Source: Moringa oleifera
Taxonomy: Eukaryota; Streptophyta; Magnoliopsida; Brassicales; Moringaceae
NCBI GenBank assembly: GCA_021397835.1
Contig: JAJFZO010000287.1
Span: 994,501-1,058,500, forward strand
Direction of reading: 5' to 3'
Length of the DNA: 64,000 bases
Part shown: in pieces, positions 46,816 through 58,578 of the stretch
Layout: every line of letters starts with the position of its first letter
Numbering within the stretch: position 1 is the first letter of the stretch
Translations under genes and position numbers: made by a program
Notes under the pieces: generated by a model
Database searches by the model: none
What the model saw: only the letters and a program-made list of their open reading frames with translations
What the model was told of the DNA's origin: nothing

Positions 46816-49688
46816 GGACTTTTCATCTGTCAGACTCGCTGACCTGTCTATTTTTCCAGTTCTTTGCCTACTTGTAATTATTCGCTCTCGTTGCTTTTGT
46901 GGGTCTCTTCTTCTGAGCTTCACGAAATCATATATTATCATTATAAAACGCATAAACATATAAATTTGGGAGCAGATTTTCTAGGGTTTGACTGGGCTTG
47001 CCAAATAGTTATCAGTTCCATAAATATCACAACGACCAATACAACCACCTCTCTTTCAACCAGAACCTGTGATGTTCATACCAGTTTGATTCAGTAGTTT
47101 CTGGATAATTGCAGTCAAAGTATGCAACCAGCCTGCAGTCAGATAATTAAGGTGAAGGGAAGCCACTGCATGAGAAGTTAGATGGTTAAAAAGAATTTTA
47201 CATGCAGAGAAGAGAGCACTGCAACGTAGCAGGAAGCATTTGGTGATGTCCAATTGTAGGATAATGTGCACAAGATGCGGATATCAGAAAGGACGGAAAG
47301 ATATCACTGCTGAGAAACTGTTCTGTGCATTAAGGAGAGAGAGTCAACTCCAGTTGCAGAGGACATCGATCATTCACGAGATACCTGCCTCCTTTCTTTA
47401 TCTCTGCACAAACGTACAAGGCTTAACCCCCCAAGACCCACATAGAAACACACAGACACAGAGAGCTGCAGAGAGAGAGAGACAGAGAGAGGGAGAGAGA
47501 GATGGGTAGTGCTGCAACACAATAATGTCCACAACAAGAGCTTCACCAAACAAGTCCTGACGAGAACAACATTAAATGAAAAGTCAGAGAGTCAAGGGAG
47601 GGTCAGGAGGGTTTGAGGGGTCCCGGAGTCCGGTCAGACGGTCAAGCGTTTGACCCTAATTAATTAGATCCAACGGTGATAGTGGACCATCCCCATGCAT
47701 GATTGTCCGTGACGCCTCTCTCCAGCCCGCCCGCTCTGTCAAGTCTCTCTTTGTTTCTTGTCTCTTATGCCAAACTCCCTACCCATCAATATTCGCTCAC
47801 TGGATCACTTCACTACCTGCATTACTTGCCATTTTGCAATTAAGTGTCGGCAAAATTATGAAGCATATGTCAACTAACAACTATCGATATATGCTCTTCT
47901 TACATGACACACTTGTACTATGGCATGCATGGATTTCTGTTTAACTGACAAAGTCGTCGTGCTCGAATCTGATAAGAAGAGGATCCGACCAATTTGAAGG
48001 TCTGGTCGTTGTGGGCTACCGTCATGGCGGTTCGAGAACGACTGGTCATGATCTTGCCCTAATTTATAATTGTTAAGTGCCATTATGGCTTCACCAAACT
48101 TCACCGATCAATTCCTACACCCTAAATGCATGCAAGGTTCTTCAAACTTCATATATTACTTGTATGTATGTATGTATGTAATGTACGTATATATTAGATA
48201 CATGTATAAATAGGACAAAGATTATATAAAATTTTAAATGTTTTCTTCGTGTTAATGATCCAATTGTTATATTCAAAACTGAAAAATCAAAATATGATAT
48301 ATTAATTTGATTGAAATTAAATTTCATATCAAATGATTTTTAAAAATTAAAATTATTTTCATTATTAAAATCTCTAAAAAAATGAGTCAAATGAATTCTT
48401 CACTCCATTTAGAGTCTATCACTCAAATTTGCATAATTTTTAATGTAATATCTATTTTTTAAAACTTTTTTAAAATTTTGATGATATAAATTTTAAAAAA
48501 TATATTTTCAATACTCAAAAAATTTTGAAATTTTTGTGATGGTAGTTTAAACATTTTTTTACGTTTATAAAAAATTTTAAGTTGAAATTTATTGTATAAG
48601 ATTTTCAATTTGAATATCTCTAATTTTTAAATTTTTTAATAAAGTTGATCATATAATTTAATCTAAATTAATAAATCAAGATTCAATTTGTTATTTTTTA
48701 AATATAAAAATTTGATTGATAATATAACCTAAATATTAAAGTTTTATATATCTTTAATCTATATAAACATTATTAAGGATGCTTCAACTTTTCGATGTAT
48801 ATATGATAGGAAAATTTTACCACACCACTTTAATTTGTGATATTTAAGGTCCATCATCTACAAAATTGAAATGCTTGATGGGATATTAGATAACATATTG
48901 GACATCCATTATAATATTATTCATTAAAGTTAAGAATATTTTTCGAGTAAACTCGCGCAGAGAATAGGGATATCACACGTCAGCTAATAAAATCATGGTG
49001 ATTTTATCAGGCGTGAAATGAAAGTAATTATAAAATCATATTATCAAAATAAACTAGATAAATTAAATGAAATTAGAAGAAGTCACGGGATACTAACAAC
49101 AAGACATCCTGGTTAGCAAATTTAACTTCACCCATTAATTGCCTCCCTAATACGAAATGGCAAGAACTTCAACCCAAATTTTATATCACTTCAACTACAC
49201 TTTAGATTTTAAATGGTGACATCTATGAAGTATATTCAATGTTTATGAATTGATATCTCACATGACATTAATTAGACGACTAATAAAATCAATTTGAAAA
49301 TATGTAAATGCATTAATTGAAGACATTTAATTACAAAACAAAATGATAACCCAAAAAAAAAAAAAAAAAACTATATGGCTAGATGATATGAACCTTCTGG
49401 CTCATTAAGAGTTAAAGCTCACACATATCTCCGTAGATATTAAGTGCCGGGAAAAGATTGGGTTTCCTTCTATGGTGGTAATCTCTTGACTATACTTTGG
49501 ACTTTAAGATGATTGTAGATTTAATTTAAGGTTAAGAGCCATTGTCGACCTTATATAAATTTCTATCAATTTTGTTTAAAATAAAAAGAGTATTGTTAAT
49601 AATTAACTTTCATTTTTAATTTTTTTAGATGAGGTTATTTATTATCAAGAATGTTGAAAAAATAAAAAATTAGAATAAATAAATGCTT
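46816..49688. other. Intergenic, no confident gene
   Basis: 46850-48110 has higher GC than most of the window but no recognised product. Short frames occur on both strands (for example 47240-47509 and 47699-47944) without family features. 47470-47502 is a (GA)n tract and 48161-48180 a (TGTA)5 microsatellite. An imperfect hairpin lies at about 48975-49014 (ATAAAATCA-TGG-TGATTTTAT core). 48220-48780 is very AT-rich. The GC-richer part could belong to a non-coding transcript or a regulatory region, but nothing was identified. Confidence 0.45.
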
Positions 49689-50210
49689 AATTGTATGAGA
49701 AATACTTATATTTTATTTGTTGTCTAAAATCAAGACTTATTAAAAAAATACTTCTATTTGATATTTACATTTTTGTTAAATTCTCAATTATGATTTTTAT
49801 TTATAATTTTTATTAATATTAGTGATTTTGCACATACAACAGATGTGCATATGACTTTTATTTGTGTAATTTTCATAATCCCCTTTGAAACATTATCAAG
49901 ATAAACAATTTTTTTAATTCTCATTCACTTTAATATTGATATTTTAGATATTCTTACTAAATTTGAGAAAAAATAATATTTTATTTATTTTACTAATATT
50001 TTAAAAAAATATTGAAGTAATTGCACAAATAAAAGTTACATGTATAACCGTTAATATTAACAAAAATTATAAAAAAAAGTCTCACTTTAAAAATTTAATA
50101 AAATTTTAAGTTTCAAATAGAAACAATTTTATTATTTTTTTTATAAATCTTAATTTAAAAAGGTAAGTAAAATGCATATTTTTTATATAATTAATTAACC
50201 TTAAATAAAA
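49689..50210. mobile_element. Foldback/MITE-like element, copy B
   Basis: Same layout as 11984-12515. The left arm has TTAATTGTATGAGAAATACTTAT, AAATCAAGACTTATTAAAAAAAT and GATGTGCATATGACTTTTATTTGTGTAATT. The right arm has TAATTGCACAAATAAAAGTTACATG, CCGTTAATATTAACAAAAATTATA, TAAATCTTAATTTAAA and TATATAATTAATTAACC. The arms are imperfect inverted repeats of each other around an AT-rich centre. Confidence 0.7.
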
Positions 50211-52794
50211 TAAGAACTATATTTTTTTTATTTTTTAAAAAAATCATTTAAATTGTGGTGTGAGCAAGATATAATCAATCTCTATCTAATTAGTTGGGCA
50301 TGATGTAACATTCAAGAGGGCACTGCACATGACCATAACAGTGATATATTAGAGACTAATCAACTCCCAGAAAGAAGTGATTGATCAACCAGTGAAAGCC
50401 ATGATAAATCATAATGTTTAACTGCACATTCTATATATAAAAAAAATTAATTAATTAATTATTATAAATTAAAGTATTTAATGTGAGAAAAAAGATACTT
50501 TGACTAATCTCTATGTGCTTTAATTATGAATCTAATTCCACTTCTTTCAGAAATGGGGAACAGGTCCGGATTGATTAAGCACTACTGTTCTTAATTATTA
50601 CCCGAGGAATCCACAATAAGCTTCTGTTAAAGAGAATTAATTAACATCTCAATGACGCTTCAATGAAGTTAATTAGTACTCCATTGGAGGCAAAGAAGCA
50701 TGGAGGGTCATGTAAAGGTGACAGTCCAATGAAGTTAATAGTATTCCAGAAAAGTGAGTTTTTGTTATTTTGCTACAGACAGACCCAAAAGATAATAAAG
50801 AGTGGGGTTTGGAGGACAATCTGGAGACGTGAACGTCAACAAGCATGTGAGTACATAATTGGCTGGACGGTCGATGAGGATGGCCTGATGCAGCCCTCCC
50901 TATCTATATGGTCGGCGCCTGGCCGATTCGATCCACACCCCCAACTTGTCTTGGTACCCTTACTATTCATTCGTGATTTCACCGTACGCTAGCTCTATCA
51001 TGCTTGCTCACATGAGAAAGATTCACAATACAGAGAGAGTGCATAGTTGTGATATGGGCAGACAGAAGGAGCCAAGAACTAGGGTTGACAACCGCCAAAA
51101 TGGTCCAAGCCACGGGATCCTTGTGGCTATGGCGGATGTATATCTCTCAGTCTCAACTAACCCACAATCATCATATCTATTTATATAAGTGTATGGATCC
51201 ACGTCTCCCTGGATGGCCCCAGGTGAGGGAGAGCCACAAAAATTATTATGCGCACTGTGTTCTTTGTTTTTTCTTATCATTATCTACTCCGACAAGGGAA
51301 CCCTAATTTTGACAAAGCTTCTCTTTTTGTGCCCGTTCAATCTTTAGCTATCAGATATTTTTAGCAGATGACGAGGTGACATGTAATCGCTTGGCCTTTT
51401 GCAATTCACTCCTACAATTATAGAGCTCACTGGCAGATACCTATCTTTGCCACCCTTCAAGTCCATTCATGCATGGGTCCTCTCAATATCTATAGAGCTT
51501 AACCTCTCTTTTGGGTGCATTCTCAAAGGCTAGCTTTGTGTTCCTTTATGACACACCGTTGTGGATTTGATGTGTGTGAAGTGATTACAATTGCAGACAC
51601 AAAGTTACCTCATTGTTAGGGTAGACGACTTGTACCTTGAATGGGAAACACTATCATGACTATATTCATTATTCAAGTTACATCCAGCTCCATTAACATG
51701 TTATTGTACTTTTTTTTTCCCTATTGGCCCGTACAGAAAGCAGAGCTAGAAAAAAGGAAAACTCCTCAAATACTTACACGTGCCCGTTGAAATTTTGATT
51801 TAATTAGTTGCATGAAAGGAAGGAAAATTGATACACCTACTTACAGTCTTGAGTCAGTAAAGTCAGTCCATGACCTGAACAAAAGATTAATTGGATCATC
51901 ACTAGTATTTAGAGTCATCAAGCAATCAGACCCACCCGCTTCGACTAACAGGATGAAGAGCCAGGAAGCTAATAAAGGAGGCCATGAAAGGTCTGTTAAG
52001 AGAAGACATGGTCGAGTTGGCTGTCAAAATAGGACGAGGGACCAACACATCAAAAGAATCAATGACACATCTAAAATTCCTCGAGCACAGTAAGAGCCAC
52101 CAAGTTATTCGGATGGCAGCACTCAGCTTGAAATGGCTGGGAGCAATCAACCAGGGATCCTATAAGCTTTCAGCTATACAACCCCCTGATCAAATAAAAT
52201 TAAGGAAGCATAAAAAATCATCTACTCTTGCCAGTGGAACAAATGCATAGAAGAAACCAATTGATATTTATATTTGATGATAAATAAGTCAAACTCTTAC
52301 ATTTTACCTGATGTAGAAATCAACTAATTAATGTATATAATATTTTGACTTTTACCACTTCATAGATGCAACTCAAAGCTGTAAAAATTTCATAATATAG
52401 ATGATCTAAGATAGACAATATCTATTGTATGATGCAGATGGCAATAATATTATATTTATTAAACATAAATGGAGACATCATCTTTATCATTTACCTTAGT
52501 GGTATATATTATTATTATCATTTTATCATGGACTCTCTTCTTCCAATTGATGGCCACATACAAATCCTTCAATTTCTATTATTTTTTTACGTCATCTTCA
52601 GGTTGCTTTCAACTCAAGCAAACCAAAAAAATTTCCGCATGATAATTTCTAGTATGACCTCAAAGAATATATCTCTCTCACCATTACATGTAAAATACCT
52701 TTATTAACTTACGTTTCAGGCGAGTCATTGAAAAGCTTATGATGTTCACTGTTCATCATCACATAAATTTTAGTTGCTGAAATGACTTACTAAA
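50211..52794. other. Intergenic, no confident gene
   Basis: Mixed-composition DNA, GC-richer at 50660-52250. Overlapping open frames occur (50663-50992 and 50946-51188 on +, 51023-51280 on -, and 51812-52093 with 51984-52250 on +). The pair 51812-52250 encodes basic, polar peptides in two overlapping frames (for example VELAVKIGRGTNTSKESMTH at about 52010), which could be one frameshifted fragment. No family was recognised and no splice structure was convincing. Confidence 0.4.
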
Positions 52795-53142
52795 TATATA
52801 AACATAAAAATTTTATAATTATAAATATAATTTTTTTTAGAGTGAATTATATTTCAGATGATAATATCAAGATAGCACTTAATTGGTTAGCTTTCAAAAT
52901 AGTATTTACTTTAAAGTACTCTAATATCAGTTGATAAAATATAAATATTTCTCTTAGAACCAATTTATATATAAACATAAAAACTATATAATTGTAAAAT
53001 CTAATTTCTTTTTTGAAGTGAATTATATTGCAGATTGTCTGTATGAAGATAGTACTTAGTTTACGTTCGAAATAATATCTACTTTAAAGTATTCACATAT
53101 CAGTTGATAAAACATAAATATCTCTTTTAGGAATCAATTTTT
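52795..53142. repeat. Tandem duplication, about 173 bp x 2
   Basis: The unit from ATATATAAACATAAAAA through TCAGTTGATAAAATATAAATATTTCTCTTAG..CCAATTT at about 52795-52967 repeats at about 52968-53142 with matching blocks GTGAATTATATT.CAGAT, GATAGTACTTA/GATAGCACTTA and TACTTTAAAGTA.TC. Diverged, non-coding. Confidence 0.85.
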
Positions 53143-54567
53143 CTAACCAAAGTAACTGGAGACAACTTAGTCCTTGCTTGAAAATGATGATAGCAAAAAA
53201 TGACATGTTTATTGATCAAGATTGCGGAATCGGAACAAAAAATTGGAATGAAAGGTATATGGGCAAATTCACCACAGTTTGTTTTAATTCCAAGTCGAAA
53301 TAAATGTATGAAAAGAATTCATAGTGATTTTGATTTCGATTTTTAAAAGCAAAATAAACAACTTATTTTGAACTTGATTCTTCAATCTGATTCTTATTCA
53401 CTCTAATGCTTGTCCACTTTGATTCTTATTTATTTTAATTATGTGCTAGTAAATATACTATAATAATGTTGTTAGGATCGTGCAAGCTAATCAAGTTAAT
53501 TTAAAAATCTCATCAAATATCAAACACAAACAACAATAAAAGAATCAAATGAAGCTTAAAAGACTTTGTTTAGTGCATCAAAACAGCGCAACACAAACTA
53601 AACTATAAAAGTAGTAAATCATTGAGTATAATGAAAACAAACACACAATAATTACATGATTCAGCAATGTACTTACATCCACTATAAGGCTTCTTCCAAG
53701 GAGACTGAGAAACTTAATTCAGATCTTTGCAGCGTTCATATATAGGTAATAAGCAACATCTTTGGTGATGAGCTAGATCACCATTAATGAAGAATCCTAT
53801 CTAGTTTTAATACATGAAAGGAACCTATCAACTAGATCTAGAAGCCCAACCCTTTACTAGTTTACGTAAATTTGTTAAGTAACAAACTTCCTATAACAAG
53901 TACTTTTGCAAAATAATATTACAAAATGATAACAAAAATTTAATGTTGATCATATAATAATAATTTAATATTAAAATAGTATTATATTAAAAAACAAAAT
54001 AACAATAATAGAATTTTAAAAAAAATCAAAATTAATATCATAAAACAAAATATACTAAAGCTTGTGTCTAACACATTTTTTTAAAATCATGTTCGTCTTT
54101 TGTCCTAGTACTAGAGGTTATTGAAGTGAAACACCAAAAGTTTTACACGTCAATAAATAGAGCAGAATTATAACACCATCAAAAACAAGAGAACTTTAAC
54201 AAGAGAGTAAAAGAGGATGAAGAGAAAACAGATGATCTTAATATTCTGTTTTGGCATATAATAAAGTAAGGCAAAGACCTTTATTTATAGGAAGCATGAT
54301 AGACATGTTTGGGACTACCAAATTTCATACATGGGTATCTTTTAAATTGGCATCGATAAGAAAATTAAAGTGGTTGTTAAAATTTAAATATTTGAATACT
54401 TCAATGTAACTTTTTTTTAATTACAAAATTTAATTTCATTTTGTGAAAAAAAAAATTAAAAATTTAGGTTGGGTAAAAACTTTATTTCGACCAGAGAGTC
54501 TTCTATGCAAATCATGTGCTACATAAGTTCAATTTCATGGAGCTATTATCATGGCATAAGATATTCA
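53143..54567. other. Intergenic; possible degraded LTR at about 53470-53900
   Basis: 53470-53900 begins TGTTAGGATCGTGC and contains TACATGATTCAGCAATGTACTTACATCCACTATAAGG, which resembles a phrase common in plant retrotransposon LTRs (GGTTCGGCAATxxGCCTACATCCACGG). This is a weak clue to a solo LTR. The rest is AT-rich with no coding signal. Confidence 0.35.
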
Positions 54568-54867
54568 TGTTGGATATTAAACATGAACCAATTAAAGCTA
54601 TTCATGTTTTTATACCATGTGAATGAATCTAAGTAATGAATATAATCAATAGATGATGAGTTTATTAAATAGATAAATGTATGTACTTAGTATCTAGATT
54701 CATTTGTATTTAAGTTTAGATATATCTATGGATTAGTATAAATAGGCTTGTAAATCCTTCAAGCTTGAAGTGAATCAAGGAAACACAATCTGGTTTTCAA
54801 ATAAAAGTGACTTCCTCTTTTAATCTCTCTTGTGTGAGCTGTAGAGAGTGCCCACCATCTTTCAACA
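54568..54867 (+). repeat. 5' LTR of the Copia element
   Basis: 300 bp, TGTTGGATATTAAACATGAA...CATCTTTCAACA, collinear with the 3' LTR at 58283-58573. It contains AGTATAAATAGGCTTG, a TATA-like promoter at about 54737. Confidence 0.92.
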
Positions 54868-55319
54868 AATGATATCCAAGTTTAGGATGTTGACGGCCAA
54901 AAAGGAACCTCTCTTGCTTTTTAATATCCATAACTCACAAAACTCAATTATGATAACTGGACACTTAAAATGAAGGTGATTCTTAGTTCTCAAGGAGTGT
55001 AGTATGTAGTTAATAAAGGTTTAAAGTGACAGAAAATGAAGTACCTCTTTCTCTAAATCAAGAGGAATCCTTAGAGAATGATAGGAAGAAAGATTATTAT
55101 GCACTTGTTATCACCCTATCAAGGCTTGAATGATGTACATGTTCAAGAAGATTACAAATGAGACCACATCTAAGCAAGTGTAAGAAGCACTTCGCAATTC
55201 TATCATGGGAGCAGAGAAAGTGAAAAATGTTATAATTCAAACTCAAAGGGCAAAGCTTGAATCTTTTTTTATAAAAGAAAGTGAATATGTTCTAATTATT
55301 TTGCAGGAATCTTGGCAGT

Positions 55320-55781
55320 TGATATATTTGTATCCTGTATTTTGTCAAGAAAATTCAAGATTAGTTTGAATTTTCAAATATACCTTACCTTTGGATATTA
55401 TTTTCATCATATTCTCTCCACCATATCTTGTACTCACATATTCTCTCCATTAGTTCCTTCTAAAATCTCTCTTAAGATATTAAGATATTCTTTTCACCAT
55501 ATCCTTACAAAATCTCTTAGAGATATAATATCTTTAGATATTCTCTCTATCATATCTACCTAAAACCTCTCATGAGATACCAACAAATTTAGTAGTGTCC
55601 ATATATCCTCGAAAGAAAATTTTCTACTATAAACTTAAATATATTTTCAATAGAGGATAATATAATGACTATTTCCATAATATAATGATTGGCTTGGGCA
55701 TTATAGCATTTCTCTACTTTTTTTCAAGTTTTTCAAGGCTTCATCTTCTTATAATCAGTTAGATAATTTTGAACACTAACA
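55320..55781 (+). repeat. 5' LTR of the nested element
   Basis: Begins TGATATATTTGTATCCTGTA and ends TTTTGAACACTAACA. It is rich in CATATTCTCTCC-like pyrimidine repeats. Collinear with 56409-56869 but clearly diverged, so the insertion is old. Confidence 0.85.
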
Positions 55782-56039
55782 TTTGGTACCGTCTATAGGA
55801 ATCAGAACATAAAAATCATAGCTCCTAACAATAACATGCAAGATAACTTTAACATTGTATCAAACTTTTACTACTTTATCAATAGTGTTGCTTATCTTGC
55901 CCAATTTATAATATATATAAGACTTTCCATTTGCTTATTAATTACAAGCTCATCCTACAATGAAATGACAAGTTTTTCTCCAAGCTTCGAGCCCTAAGAA
56001 TAGCCATGCACCTCACAGACCCTAAGTGATGGTGGAATG

Positions 56040-56330
56040 AATACAAATAAGACACTTAATATGTACATGTAACTCTCCAACCCTGCCATAGATATAATAG
56101 GGCTCACACCTAAGAGCACAACTCTTTGACCTGCCGTAAATATAGCAGCACCCATACTAAAAGACATCTTTTTGATTTTATCACAAACATAATAGGACCC
56201 ACACTCGAAGACACATCCTCACACAAGTATAGCAAGGCCTACATTGAAAGACATTACTTTTCAACCCTGTCATAGGTATAACAGGGGTTCATACTTGGCA
56301 GTCGTGCCATATATATGGTAGAATACACAT
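56040..56330. repeat. Internal tandem repeats of the nested element, about 55-60 bp units
   Basis: Four to five degenerate units of the type CCCTGCCATAGATATAATAGGGCTCACAC..AAGACACAACTCTTTGAC lie at about 56080, 56130, 56185, 56240 and 56265. They vary the phrase ATAxxATAGGxCCxACACTxxAAGACA. They make up much of the internal region in place of coding sequence. Confidence 0.7.
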
Positions 56331-56408
56331 GCACACACTAAAACTTAATTCGAAATTCAATCTTCCTCTACAAGTCAACTATTTTTCCTGCATTTTGTGA
56401 GGGGTAAG

Positions 56409-56869
56409 TGATATATGTGTATTTTGTATTTTGCCCAAGAAATTCGATCTCTGTCCAAATTTTCAAATATATCTTACCTTAACCTTTAAATATTCTCTAA
56501 TCTCCCTTAAGATACTCAAATATTGTTTCCATCATATCCTCTTAAAATCTCTATGCGATTCTCTCCATTATATCCTCATCATATTTCTCTTCAAATAAAA
56601 TATCTTCACATGTTAATTCTTTCCACTATATCACCTAAAATTTCTTAAAAGCTACTTGTAAATTAAGAGTTTCAATTCACTCTAAAGGAAAAGTCTTTAC
56701 CATAAAACCTGTAAAAAAGCACTTAGATATGCCTTTAATAAATAAAAATATAATGATTATTTTTTATAATACAATGACTAACTTGAGCATGGAGCCTCCA
56801 TCTACTTTTTTGTAGGTTTATCAAGGCACCATTTTTTCATAACCAATATGCTAGTTTTAAGTGAAAACA
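56409..56869 (+). repeat. 3' LTR of the nested element
   Basis: Begins TGATATATGTGTATTTTGTA and ends GTTTTAAGTGAAAACA. Almost the same length as its partner at 55320-55781. Confidence 0.85.
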
Positions 56870-58282
56870 GCTATGGTGAACTAAATAAAGAGATTCAGAG
56901 ATGTTTGTGTGGTGGAGAAAATTATTCGCTCCCTTAACACCAAGTTCGATCATGTGGTAGTAGCGATTGAGAAGTCTAAAGACTTTGAAGAAATGATCAT
57001 TGATTAGTTGAATGGATCACTGCAAATGCATGAAGATAGAATGAATCGTGGCAAACAAGAGCAAATTGAACAAATGTTGCAATAAAAAATGACTTTGAAG
57101 CCCAAAAGAAAGATAGGTTTAGTAAAGGCTATGAACATGGAAGAGATCACAATCATTGACATAGACATGGTTATAGTCAAGAAAGAGGAGGAGATGAGTA
57201 GTATTCATAATTTGGAGAAAGAAACCAAACTTTTGCAAGAGGTTGTGGAAGAGGAAAGCACAAAAAGTATAGCGAAAATTTTGATAAATCTCAAACTGAA
57301 TATTATTCTTGCAATAACATGGCAATTATTCTTGGGAGTTTCCAACTAAGTATGTGGATGAAGAAGCAAAACTTGTAGAGCACAAGGAAGATAATGGGAA
57401 GAAAACCTTTACTTCTAGCTTTAAAATTGAAATCTATAAATGAAAAAAGTACATCTTCACAATAGAGCTAGCAATCATATGATAGGAGATCGTAGCAAAT
57501 TTGTGGAGCTTGACACAAGTAAGCAAGACTTTATCAATTTTGATAACTATCATTGGCAAAGATATGAAGCATGATGAAAGTGGATCATCAGATTGGAGTG
57601 GTTATAAAGAAGGTTGTCATGATTTCCCTCCATATTTTGAAGGTAAAAAAAACAATCATCCAAGAAGTTCAAAATGAAGCAACTCTACTAGTCTCACCAA
57701 ATTCATCTTCACCAAAGATCATCTTTAAGTGAAAAATCCCTAAAATATCAAAGTCCCGATGATATTTATAAAGTAGCTCAAAGGTTAGAACATGCAGATT
57801 TATTTTGTTTATTTGTTGATGTTGGACCTTTGAATTGTGAAGAAACTGGTAATAAAGAAAAATGGATCCAAGCCATGGACGAGGAAATTCAAGTAAATGA
57901 GAAAAATAATACTTGAGAGTTAGTATCTCTTTCAAGTGCCCATGAGACTATTGGAGATAATGCAATTTCATGCAGTTCAAAGAAGCACTCTTTACTTGTG
58001 AGTCAAATATGTTTGAGGAAGGGGATTTTATAAAGATTATGATCGATAACAAGTTAGCTCAAGTTTTACCAAAGACATTTTTGTTTCATTATTGAAGTAA
58101 ACACATTGAAAAAAGGTATCACTTTATTTGAGAAAGCATTGCCAACAAAGAGATTTATTGTTGGAGTATGTAAACTCCATCAATCAAGTTGTTGATATTT
58201 TTACTAAGCCTCTCAAGTACAATGACTTTTAAAGACTAAGGTTCATGCTCGAAGTTCGAAATTGTTCAAGTTTAAGGGGAAA

Positions 58283-58573
58283 TGTTGGATATTAAACATG
58301 AATCTATTAAAGTTATTCATGTATCTGTAACATGTACATGAATGTAAGTTGCGAATATAGTTAATAAATAATAAACCTATTAAATAGATCAATGTATGCA
58401 CTCAGTATCTAAATTCATTTGTATTTAATGCTTAAGTGATTAGTGTAAATAGGCTCATAATTCTTCAAGTCTGAAGTAAGTCAAGGAAATACAATCTTGT
58501 TTTCAAGTAGGAGTGACTTCCTCATCTAATCTTTTTTGTGTGAGATATAGAGAATATCCACCATCTTCAAACA
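58283..58573 (+). repeat. 3' LTR of the Copia element
   Basis: 291 bp, TGTTGGATATTAAACATGAA...CATCTTCAAACA. Compared with the 5' LTR it has small deletions and many substitutions, indicating an old insertion. It contains TTAGTGTAAATAGGC at the promoter position. Confidence 0.92.
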
Positions 58574-58578
58574 ATTCA

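Larger units (their letters stand above)
55320..56869 (+). mobile_element. Nested short non-autonomous LTR retrotransposon
   Basis: Two collinear LTRs of about 462 bp (55320-55781) and 461 bp (56409-56869) bracket a 627-bp internal region with no coding capacity. LTRs start TGATATAT and end AACA. Directly after the 5' LTR is TTTGGTACCGTCTATAGGAATC, like the TTTGGCGCCGTCTGTGGGAA leader typical of plant Gypsy elements. A purine-rich GTGAGGGGTAAG precedes the 3' LTR. The insertion splits Copia gag within ...GILAV|VN.IKRF; removing it rejoins the frame. Flanks GCAGT (55315-55319) and GCTAT (56870-56874) fit a decayed 5-bp target duplication. It needs enzymes from elsewhere, resembling TRIM or small LARD elements. 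Confidence 0.88.
54890..58275 (+). pseudogene. Copia gag-pol remnants split by a nested insertion
   Basis: Gag begins near 54897 and reads EALRNSIMGAEKVKNVIIQT then QRAKLESFFIKESEYVL up to 55319. It resumes at about 56870 with VN.IKRFRDVCVVEKIIRSL, then TKFDHVVVAIEKSKDFEEMI and GSLQMHEDRMNRGKQEQIEQ to about 57080. A protease remnant RASNHMIGDRSKFVELDTS at about 57460-57520 lacks the catalytic Asp-Thr-Gly. The start of reverse transcriptase (EKWIQAMDEEIQVNEKNNT) is at about 57855-57915. Without the middle of pol, the C-terminal RNase H end (EKRYHFI at about 58107, LLEYVNSINQVVDIFTKPLK at about 58160-58218) follows. Integrase and most of RT are deleted. Confidence 0.88.
54568..58573 (+). mobile_element. 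Ty1/Copia retrotransposon, internally deleted, with LTRs and target duplication
   Basis: The element runs from the TG of the 5' LTR to the CA of the 3' LTR. It is flanked by the 5-bp target duplication ATTCA at 54563-54567 and 58574-58578. A degenerate primer-binding site (ATGATATCCAAG, compare TGGTATCAGAGC) follows the 5' LTR, and a polypurine tract (AAGGGGAAA, 58274-58282) precedes the 3' LTR. Total length is about 4.0 kb, of which 1.55 kb is a nested insertion, so the Copia part is about 2.45 kb. Most of integrase and reverse transcriptase is missing, so it is non-autonomous and decayed. Confidence 0.92.

Noticed and set aside
47240..47509. 89-codon + frame ending in a GA-rich tract
   Set aside because: Its C-terminal part is the translation of a (GA)n microsatellite, and no family features are seen upstream.
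53470..53900. Solo LTR
   Set aside because: Only one phrase resembles a known LTR motif; no partner, target duplication or clear ends were found. It is mentioned only as a possibility.
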